This document shows positions 33,841-64,000 of a stretch of 64,000 nt of DNA, one piece after another. Made by a program: the position numbers and the translations under genes. The stretch is taken from the NCBI GenBank assembly GCA_960531495.1, contig OY482853.1:27331411-27395410 (forward strand). The letters run 5' to 3'. Source of the stretch: Zeus faber (Eukaryota; Chordata; Actinopteri; Zeiformes; Zeidae). Positions within the stretch are counted from its first letter, which is position 1. Every line of letters begins with the position of its first letter. Below the pieces are notes generated by a model that saw nothing but the letters and a program-made list of their open reading frames with translations, ran no database searches and was not told where the DNA came from.

Positions 33841-34845
33841 AAAAATGTGCGTAATCGCCCTGAGGCGCTTGCGCAGGCGGCAACTAGGGGCGGTGCCACA
33901 ATCGCAATTCAGGGTTCTATAATTATATAATAGCACTAATTGTCTGTGTTGTGTTAAATATACATTTAAATACTCCTAAATGAAACTTACCGTAACTTAC
34001 TCCAGTACTTACCCCACCGCTATTGCGACAGTATTAAACAAATTGGACGGTATATTTTCTCTAAAAAGCTTTTGTTGATAAGAAAGATGTGTTTGCCGTA
34101 CTTCCAACAGGATTTTGGTGAAAGTTTAATTTACCAACTCACTTGCTCAGCTCTACGTAACACATTTAGTTGCTTTGATTGGTTGTAGCTCTATCCGTTG
34201 CGTCCAGAGACATTTTGGTCTGCGCCTGTTGGTAACGCCCCTTGGAAATTGAAAATGAACGGAGTAATTCCAGACTAATAGGTATTTGTGATTTGGTCTA
34301 GCAATGCCAGGGTAGTATGCATACTGTATATAGGTATGGACTTCGGACCGGATGTACCAAATATATACAACTTATCTTCATACTGTGATACTTTATCGAA
34401 CAAGATGGAGATGATTTATCAAAAGAAAAAAGTCAACGCTCATTTAATTATGGTTGCTGTTAAAGAAAAAAAAGGTTTTCAGATCCCGATTTAACTCTCG
34501 AATACCTACAGACATCCTGGAGAGAGCAAGATAGAGACATAGAGGGAGAGAGAGAGGCAGACTCCATTGACGAAGCCCATTGGTAGAATCAATAAAGGTC
34601 ACATATCCAGGAAAATCAATAATTGTTTGTCTCTTCATTTCCAACTATGATATAGTATCACAAATTTGTTAACTGTAAAAGCAACAAAAAAATAAAAATA
34701 CATTTCCAGCCCAAGATATGTTAAAGTTTAACATGACCAGATTGTATTGGTAATAATAATTGTAATAAACCTTCAATCTCAACTTCCAATTTCAAAGTGT
34801 TTTACCTCATGGACTCATATGTGGTTTCATTGTTTTTGTGTCCAG
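33841..34845. other. Upstream region of PXYLP1 coding exon 1, no gene seen
   Basis: Intergenic or 5' UTR-intron sequence. It ends in the acceptor tract ATTGTTTTTGTGTCCAG. No known exon or repeat was recognised. Confidence 0.5.
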
Positions 34846-34910
34846 GTGACAGGCATGGGCTGTGATGTAAATGGCTGACAGACGTGGGCTTGGACCATTC
34901 GCCTGGCAGG

Positions 34911-52642
<17,732 letters not shown>

Positions 52643-54010
52643 CCCGTCCTGATTCCGTTTTTTGGTTTTTTTTAAGCTTTGTTTTCCACTTTTGATATTT
52701 GTGCACTGTTGTGCTGCTCATAGTGTCTTAAATCCCAACGTCTTGTAACTTTCCCCTGTTTTAACAGACTCTCCAGCGCGTCACGCCTTGGTCAGAGGGC
52801 GCTCCTGGCGCAACACTTTGAGCGCCATGTTTAACAGCCATGTGGTGTCGACAATCACAGCAAGAAACCTGCAATTGTAAACCTTTCTACTAACGTTTTT
52901 TAACACAGTATGTTTTCAAGCATGTTCGTAAGCAAAAAGCAATTCTGAGAGAAGTTCTACAGCACACAGCCACTTTATTCCTACATTTTATAGGGAGATG
53001 CATTGTTACACCTGCAAGAGAAGGGAGATTGGAAACACTAATCACACTATGCTGGATTTTTCATTTCTGTTCCATATATAAATATAATTTAGCGCATTGC
53101 TTTTTTTTCTTAATGAAGACAAAGTTCTTGGCTACTGCCTTATTCCATGTGATTCTGTTCAATACGACTAACAGCTCATCACACCAGGACTTTAATTGTT
53201 AGGGCATGTTCTATTATGTTGCTATTTAGTTCTTAAACATGTTATAACATATCCTTTTTCTTACTTTGTTGGTGGAAAAAAAACAACAGTTATGGTACTT
53301 TGGCATTTTAAATACACCCTAACCTTCAAGAGGCATTCAGGACAACTAACTATGTCATGTTGGTGTTTTGTTCTACTGGTAGCTCGGTGTCTGCTAATAT
53401 TTGCTTGAAGGATGTTGAAATTGATAAAAAAAAATATTGTAATAATACTTGTTTATAATGTAAAGTGCAGTTTATGATTAGTAAAAAAACAACAATGAAA
53501 CTCTTTGTTTGTCTTTATTTACAGACTATTGTTTCAGCATCATGGATATTATGTTTCATATATGACAAATATTGCTTAAAGTTGAAAATCCAAAATTACT
53601 TTATCTCAAACAATCTCCATTCAATACAATTGTCCAGAGAAATGTATAGAACTATCGGAAGTGGAATCCAAACAAAGTGCCTGCAGGTCCTTTAAAAAGT
53701 CTCAAAAAGTATTAAATACCTGCAGACACCCTGGCAAACAAGCATGGATTTGCGGGACACCCACCTCTAACAACGCCACCGCTTAACGCTACAGATCGAT
53801 TGGGTCTGTGCCGTGATGTCACATGACGTTGAGAATCCACATGGCCAATTTAGTTACATTTATTTAACCAATGAAATACCAGATATGTATTTGACTTCGC
53901 TTTCAGCCAATAATTTGCCAGACCACATGTCTTCAGGGAATGTAAACTTACACATTTATTTATTTATTTATTTGTTATATACCTAGATACCTATCTTAAA
54001 TAAAGTATTA
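52643..54010 (+). other. Probable PXYLP1 3' UTR and downstream flank
   Basis: The sequence after the stop turns AT-rich at once. Candidate polyadenylation signals are ATTAAA at about 53712 and AATAAA at about 53998. Neither can be confirmed. No other coding frame is convincing here. Confidence 0.4.
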
Positions 54011-57974
<3,964 letters not shown>

Positions 57975-58027
57975 ATAAGGACCCAATAATGACCCCTGTT
58001 CCCCAGGGGTCATTATTGGGTCCTTAT
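57975..58027. repeat. 24-base inverted repeat at the LINE 5' end
   Basis: ATAAGGACCCAATAATGACC plus CCTG at 57975-57998 is the exact reverse complement of 58004-58027, with a 5-base loop. Both strands therefore encode the RT piece GSLLGPY. This is the outcome expected from 5' inversion during reverse transcription. Confidence 0.9.
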
Positions 58028-58707
58028 AAGTTTTCTGTTTATATGTTATCCCAGGGGCGTAATGGGTGTATACAGTTCCCCTACTGTGCAATTCCAATAC
58101 CTGTTATGCAGATGACACCCAACTATGTCCCACTTAAACCTGGTAAAACACTCAGTTGCCCCTACTCTGATGTGTCCGGGTTTCACAGAAACTTCATCTT
58201 AATAGTTTCTAAATTGGAGACCCGTCTGTAATTAGTGTGATTCTTCACTCAGACACTTCAATTTCTGGGCACGGCCGTATCACCCACCTCCAGCTGGTTC
58301 AAAATGCAGCTGCTCTGCCTTTAACAAATTCTTTAAAAGAGGAGATCGTATTCCACCCGCTCCTCGACCGCCTCCGTCGGCTGCCCCCAAATTTTTAGAG
58401 CTGATTTTAAGATCTTGCTGATAGCATTTAAAGCTTTCAATGGGTCGGCTCCTGGTTACATTTTAGATGTGTTGCGCCATGAGCCTGAGCCGAAGAGTTA
58501 AGGGATTTAAAATATGAGACAGATTTTTCCTGCCTGAGATCCTATGGCAGGGTCCTACTAGTCCACCATAAAACATTAAAGGCCTCTCAGCTCTAGAACG
58601 GTACAGCTGTATCTCACGGTAGCAAAGATGTCCTTAATCCTTTTTTTTACCCATTTTGATTTTAATGTAACATGTAGTATTGAGTATTAAGAAAAGCACT
58701 ATACAAA

Positions 58708-58709
<2 letters not shown>

Positions 58710-58770
<61 letters not shown>
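58710..58770. repeat. (ATT)n microsatellite, LINE tail
   Basis: About 20 ATT units grown from the tail of the preceding LINE. Confidence 0.95.
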
Positions 58771-58771
<1 letters not shown>

Positions 58772-59555
58772 GATAAAACCATTAACATTTAAATTGTCTT
58801 TTAAATTACTTCTACTATCTTGATAAAAAAGGTTTTGAACATTGTTCTAACTTGAAGTTATTATATTAATTTATTCAGCATGGGCGTCTGGACTCTGCTG
58901 CTCATCACTACCGGTGAGGTGTACAGCAAACCTAGGCATAATTAATGAGCTATAAATATAGGAGTGATTGGACCATTGGATAGAACAGTACAGCCCGACA
59001 GGTGGATGCAGGGGAGGTGGAGGGAGTGCAGCAAAGCAGGCAGCAAAGCAGGTATTACAGCAGGTACAGCCGGTGGACAGGGGTGCTTAAATAGGTCGTC
59101 CCATGAGGGCGTGGAAGCGTGTGGCGCTGTCGAGTTGTCTGACAGAACCAGCTCCTCAAGCTCCGCCTCATTTCTGATTTTCTTTTATTTTACAATTTTA
59201 CTTACTTACGGTACTTTACTTACTTGTTTTATCTCTATTAATGATATTGATTATACTTTAATTTATTTTACATTTGTATTATCTTTTTAAAAACCTTTTT
59301 AGCTTGAGTTGGTTATTATTATATGATTTTATTTTCTTGGAGTAAGGCTTTTTCTTTTTGCTTTTGTTTAAAATATGGACCGTGCCGATAAAGTTCATTT
59401 TTTCCAAACATGCTCTCCACACAGAAACGGACATCTTTGTTTGTTTGCTCATCTGTGAATAAGTGGACCTGGGCTCGTTGTTTTCCCTGCTCCCTCTCCT
59501 CTTACAGCGCATCTATCTTTAGTTTGTTGCTCAGCTGCGTCTGACGGCGAGACCC

Positions 59556-59560
<5 letters not shown>
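58771..59560. other. Intergenic, nothing recognised
   Basis: AT-rich, with a short direct repeat GCAAAGCAGGCA at about 59030-59050. No gene seen. Confidence 0.45.
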
Positions 59561-59592
<32 letters not shown>

Positions 59593-59812
59593 AGACAACG
59601 TGGAATTGAAATCCCCATGGAAACAGAACCCCACCCCCTTCATCCCAACCCGGAAAGAACCTGCGGAAAAAAGAGCAACAGAAAGTGCGACGGAATGGGA
59701 TGGCCCGAGTTACGTATAAGATGTGTGTAAGTAATAGCGATGCAGACAAATGTACTGCGACGCCAGCGATGGGCAGCGAGAGGAGCGAGGGCGCAAAGGA
59801 GAAAGATAAAAG

Positions 59813-59863
<51 letters not shown>

Positions 59864-59914
59864 GGTAAATGGGTCAGGGCTGGTCCGCCATTCCCGTCAT
59901 ACACACAACGATCC

Positions 59915-59958
<44 letters not shown>

Positions 59959-60350
59959 GGGAGGCTGGTCAGGGAGACACGAGAGAGAAGTAGAATGAGA
60001 GAGGAAAAAAAAGGAGGAAGGAACAAAGAAAGTCGAAAGTGCCGTGCAACAAACAAACAGCGTCGGCAGTTGGTGACTTTGTCCGCTTCGGGGCGCCCGA
60101 CTCGTTCGCTTCCACCCGATGAAAAAGAAAAGAAAAGAATGAAAGAAAAAAAAGCAAAAAAAACGCCAAAACGACACGGTGAGGCTGCGTGGTAGTTTGT
60201 CAGAACGATTGATCGGCGCTAAATCGGAAGTCGAGGCCGATCAAGGAGGAAGAGAGTCGGGGCGGGAGGGCAGGCTGCTCCAGAAGTGCCTGCCTCGAAA
60301 TTCCCTCTCCCTCTCTCTCTCCTTTCTCTCTCTCTCTCTCTCTCCCCCTC
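59561..60350. repeat. Cluster of (GA)n and (CT)n tracts in a GC-rich block
   Basis: The tracts are GA at 59561-59591, CT at 59815-59861, GA at 59918-59954 and CT at 60298-60346. Sequence between them is CpG-containing (about 60050-60300) with a donor-like CACG|GTGAGG at about 60178. Promoters of broadly expressed genes often contain GA/CT tracts. In human the next gene is ZBTB38, so a noncoding first exon of that gene is possible but unproven. Confidence 0.6.
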
Positions 60351-60784
60351 CCATTAGGACTTTCCCGAAGAGTCATCCATATTGACAGCACAGACCCTGG
60401 AACATTCTACCCGGTCCATCACCTCGGCAGTTGTGCGACCAGCCGCAAACAAGGTGTGCTTTGGGAAATAGAGGCTAATCCGTCATTGGGCGCCACCCTG
60501 GAAATGTTCCCCCCTCGGTGGCGTTGCAGCGCTCCGGTATCAGGTGGAAGGCGTCCGCTTCCTGTCTTTGTGGGCAGGTTCCTTGGCTGGGGTTGGGGGA
60601 TGGGTGGGGCTACGGTCCCTCCACAGACTGGTGAGTTCAACCCACAGTCCATAGGTGACACTGCAGTACCTGTTCCAGCAGAATCCGAGATGGCACCGTC
60701 GCTGGCTCTGTGGTAGGGTGTGTGTGTGTGTATGAAAGCATCCATGTAACCGAGAGGCCTGTGGGTTTCATATTTTCTGATCTT

Positions 60785-60858
60785 TGTGTGTGTGTGTTTG
60801 TGTGTGTGTGTGCGTGCGTGCGTGTGTGTGTGTGTGTGTGTGCGTGTGTGTTCGTGTG
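60785..60858. repeat. Imperfect (GT)n microsatellite
   Basis: GT units with GC, TT and TC interruptions. Confidence 0.9.
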
Positions 60859-61053
60859 TAATGCTGCATATGGTGCAGCCAATGGCCAAATTATATGGGG
60901 AGTTGAGAAAGTAGGTTTTCAGCACCCTGAGCAGGTGCAGCGCTTTCAGCCTGGGAATGTAAATGCAAGGGGGACATCGTGCACCGCAGTGGGTGCAGAG
61001 AAGATGAGACGCGCACGTCTGTAGCTCTCCTCACAACCCCTCGCTGTTTCTCT

Positions 61054-61173
<120 letters not shown>

Positions 61174-62084
61174 GGGATAGAGCACCATATTGTAAATTGA
61201 ATCTCTGCTGTCCACACCGTGGGTGACCTTTCCCCATTCTGAGCAGAGGACTGTTCCAGAAAGCCAATACCGGCTTGTTTCATTTTTTTGTGGAGGGGGC
61301 CGGCTTTTTGCAGAGTTACAGGGCAGGGACCAGGAAGGGAGAGAAAGAAGAGTGATGCGGTGTGAAAAAGACAGAAATTGAGATAAGGCAGACAGAGATG
61401 TGGAGAGATGAAGGCAGGGCCAGGCGATGCAGGAGACCGATGGCCAAAAATGACTCAATGACTCGTCCGTCTCCCATGTCGTGATTTTCTTTTAATGTTT
61501 GCAGGGGCGGAAAAACAGTATCAGCAACGGAGTGTTTATTCTCATAGTATGAATACTATCTTGAGCTAAAGAAAACTCCCGATACAATGCAGAAGAAACA
61601 GATATATTGTACCAAAATTGTAAGAAAAGAAATAGGCTGCCAGGCTATGACCGTCCACCGACAAAAGCCTGGCTTCAAACAAAGAAAATAAGAGAAAAAG
61701 CTGACTCAATGACAACCCGCTGCAGTGGAGCGAGAAATGACCAGAAACCCGCTGAGTTCCGGTTGGCAAACATTTAAGCTGCAGGGCTTGACCGCATCTC
61801 ACGCTTCACCTGTTGTCGCAGAGTGTGCGACACTGGGAATGTACAAGGTTTGCTCCAAGCCGGTGAAAGTGCGATCCGGTAAGCGAGACATAGAGTGGGG
61901 AAAAAAACCAGCTGCGTGGCTGTAGAAAACAACATTTCAGTTGACTTTTTTTGCTCAGCCCTAACTTGGATTGACCTTCAGTTAGCAGTTAGTAATGCAT
62001 TGGCACAATGTACTCCAATACTCCTGATTAGTTAAACGTAGCTTATTATTCTATAAAACCTAAAACGCTATCCGAGGCCGATAA
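61174..62084. other. Intergenic, nothing recognised
   Basis: No coding frame or repeat family was recognised. Confidence 0.4.
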
Positions 62085-62345
62085 CGTTGCCCACTCAGCA
62101 TCCATTGCAGACAGGCCATCCTGGGGATCCCGGGGGATCCCTCCCTTTGTGACCCCTTCCCAAGGTTTCTTCCATTTTCTGCCACAAGTGCTTTTCTGGG
62201 AGTTTTTCCTTGCCCGGGTAGAGTTTAAAGCTAGCGGATGCCATTGATTTCTGTGTTTAATGTTGGTTTTTGGATCCCTTTGAGACTGTAATATACTGTA
62301 AAGGCAGCAGAGATAAATGTGACTTTATGCGGCTGGATACATTTC
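62085..62345 (+). repeat. Dispersed repeat fragment, 3'-UTR-like
   Basis: GGGATCCCTCCCTTTGTGA, GGTTTCTTCCATTTTCTGCC and GGGAGTTTTTCCTTGCCCGG in this order recall a very common vertebrate retroposon 3' end that I have seen in many fish sequences. I cannot name the family. Confidence 0.4.
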
Positions 62346-62559
62346 AAGGCCTGTTAGTTTCAAATTGACCTCATAATAGTGTAATGCTCTTGATAAAATC
62401 TGTACTTCTGTCCTTGGTTAAATATAGCTATATAAAGCGAGACAGGTTATAGTAAAACAAGACAATGTGCCATTGCATGAAGGGTTAATGAGCAGTAAAA
62501 ATATTCAGTGGCAAACTTGTCCCTGATGTCAACCATGTGCCAAGGACTTTAACTATGGT

Positions 62560-63260
62560 TCAATTGTACATCTATGGTACTTCCCCGACATCCATGGTAC
62601 TCCCTGACATCTATGAAACTTCTTCGACATCCATCATACTTCCCTACCATCCGTGGTACTTCCCCTACATACATGGTACTTCCCTTCCCCTACATCCACG
62701 GTACTCCACTACATCCATGCTACACCCCTACATCCATAGCATTTCCCTTACATACATACTGTAGTACTTCCCCTACATACAGGGTAGTTCCCTAAATCTA
62801 TATTACTTCCTCTACATCCACGGTAATTCCCTACATCCATCGTACTTCCTTTACATCCATGGTACTTACCTCCATCCATGGTACTCCCCGATATCTATGC
62901 ACCTTCCCTACATCCATAGTACTTCCTCTACATCCATGGTACTTCCCTACCTTCATAGTACATCCCCTTCATTCCTTGCATGCCCCGACATCTAGGCAAC
63001 TTCTTCTATATCCATGGTACTACCGACATCGATGAAACTTCCCCTTCATCCATGGTACTTCCCCTACATCCATGGTACTCCACGACATCTATGGCACTTC
63101 TCCTACACCCATGGTATTTCCACTACATCCATGGTACTTCTCCTACATACATGGTACTTACCTAAATCTATAGTATTTACTCTACATCCATGGTACTGCC
63201 CTTTATCCATACTACTTCCCCTACATCCATGGTACTCCCCTAGATCCATAGTAGTCATCC
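62560..63260 (+). repeat. Minisatellite, about 20-base unit
   Basis: More than 25 diverged copies of a unit close to TACTTCCCCTACATCCATGG stand head to tail, with unit lengths of about 17-24 bases. CCATGG recurs in many units, and ACATCTATG variants are interspersed. Translating it gives repetitive HPWYFPYIHGTS-like peptides that are not a gene. Confidence 0.93.
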
Positions 63261-63369
63261 ATGGTAGTCTTCATCATGCATGGTACTTCCCTAGATGGTT
63301 TTGCAAGGTTTTGAGGGCATACAATACATTATAACATACTGGATGGTCTTGGATTTTGTCCCAATTTTT

Positions 63370-63440
63370 CACGACTCCCCTGCAATCTCTGATGACCCCC
63401 TACGGGATCTCAGACCCCAATTTGGGAAACAAATTGTAGC
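63370..63440 (-). repeat. Fragment of a hAT-type non-autonomous repeat
   Basis: On the minus strand TTTCCCAAATTGGGGTCTGA followed by GATCCCGTAGGGGGTC resembles the element end at 33237-33335 and common fish hAT-like repeats. Only one end is seen. Confidence 0.3.
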
Positions 63441-64000
63441 TAATATGAAGGTCTTAGTCCCATCAGCTATGTTTCCATTGCTGTGTACAGAGGCTTGACT
63501 ATTTCCCGTTAAACATTTCCAGGCTAGCTCCTTGCGCAAACTCTCCATTAATCCCATAAAGCGGGACATATTCATAAAGTAAGTGAGCACTGCAGCATTC
63601 TTTGCGAGATGTTGTTTTAGAAAGGCCCTGCCAGTGTGTAATACATTACAGCCACTATAGCTGGCCTGCCACTGCATGTGACAAATTGTATTTGCACTGT
63701 GACCCATTAATGTTTAAAGGATAGGTTTGCTATTTCTCAACCCGGGCCTTATGAGAATGTTTATTCCTATCACTTCCAACCAAACCCTTTGCCAATAGAC
63801 TAATATAGGTGCTATTAACATAAGGGGAACTCTAACTGCATTTCTATTTCTATTTATTAGTCTTTGCAATTACATCACCAGAGACGAAGAGTGACAGAGG
63901 CAGGGACAGAAAACCTTGAGGGGAATTCTGAGCTAAGTAGAAAAATAGATAATTGTAATGCCATTGTACAGTTTTAAAGTTATTTCCCTACATATGTATA
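63441..64000. other. Intergenic, nothing recognised
   Basis: No gene, transposon end or simple repeat of note. Confidence 0.4.

Larger units (their letters stand above)
57975..58770 (+). mobile_element. LINE 3' end (L2/CR1-like) with (ATT)n tail and fold-back 5' end
   Basis: The plus strand from 57990 reads VPQGSLLGPYKFSVYMLSQG and then, with a frameshift, the YADDTQLC catalytic motif of a non-LTR reverse transcriptase (about 58103). Around 58290-58500 are the LQLVQNAAAL-like and PGYILDVL-like C-terminal segments with many breaks. The 3' end is ACTATACAAATA followed by (ATT)n to 58770, typical of this group. The first 24 bases (57975-57998) are an exact inverted copy of 58004-58027, so the element begins with a palindrome. 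Confidence 0.8.

Noticed and set aside
8000..34800. SPSB4 between the two genes
   Set aside because: I looked for SPRY and SOCS-box sequence in the open frames on both strands and saw none. A short or diverged exon could still be missed by eye.
62537..63334. CRISPR-like array or a repetitive secreted protein
   Set aside because: The units are contiguous and diverged, with no constant-length unique spacers. The peptide repeats appear in more than one frame. It is a minisatellite in a vertebrate genome.

Overview
This window is vertebrate, and almost certainly ray-finned fish, nuclear DNA. The genes have short exons, GT/AG introns and CpG-rich promoters. Dinucleotide microsatellites are very dense. 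Almost every dispersed repeat I can recognise is of a teleost type: Tc1 elements, Ty3/gypsy elements with tRNA-Leu-like primer sites, Jockey-group LINEs with short tandem tails, a LINE with a restriction-like endonuclease, and hAT remnants. There is no bacterial or viral gene and no CRISPR array.

Two host genes are supported. On the minus strand, the first three coding exons of SLC25A36 (mitochondrial pyrimidine nucleotide carrier) lie at 7360-7320, 4692-4528 and 1255-1178; the rest lies beyond the left edge. Its promoter is probably the CpG-rich block at about 7440-8000. On the plus strand, all five coding exons of PXYLP1 (2-phosphoxylose phosphatase 1, formerly ACPL2) lie at 34911-34989, 43056-43250, 45813-45939, 50755-50894 and 51615-52642. 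The reading frame joins cleanly through every splice site to give 522 residues with both catalytic motifs of the histidine acid phosphatase family. A CpG-rich block near 32.4-33.1 kb is a candidate PXYLP1 promoter and noncoding first exon. The two genes are head to head. As I remember it, in human both read the same way with SPSB4 between them; no SPSB4 exon was seen here.

The 27 kb between the two gene starts is a repeat graveyard with several nested insertions. A minus-strand gypsy element (11.6-15.4 kb) has the unusual order protease-integrase-RT-RNase H, as in Gmr1-type elements, and is split by a LINE. A likely solo LTR of the same family lies at 18.6-18.9 kb. A second gypsy (21.6-25.4 kb, plus) is split by a minus-strand LINE end. 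A third, mostly deleted gypsy (26.2-27.4 kb, minus) is split by a LINE tail. An unnamed repeat family occurs twice (19.4-20.6 kb and 27.6-30.7 kb). The second copy is cut by a LINE carrying zinc-knuckle and restriction-like endonuclease motifs. The first copy adjoins a broken OB-fold/zinc-ribbon reading frame. Another LINE 3' end lies at 31.6-32.3 kb.

PXYLP1 introns hold long (GT)n, (AT)n and (CT)n tracts and a hAT transposase fragment. Downstream of PXYLP1 (52.6-64 kb) there is no recognisable coding exon. That stretch holds GC-rich sequence with repeated (GA)n/(CT)n tracts, a LINE with a fold-back 5' end, more microsatellites and a minisatellite of about 20 bases per unit at 62.6-63.3 kb. 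All calls come from reading the sequence and remembered family features; no database search was run.
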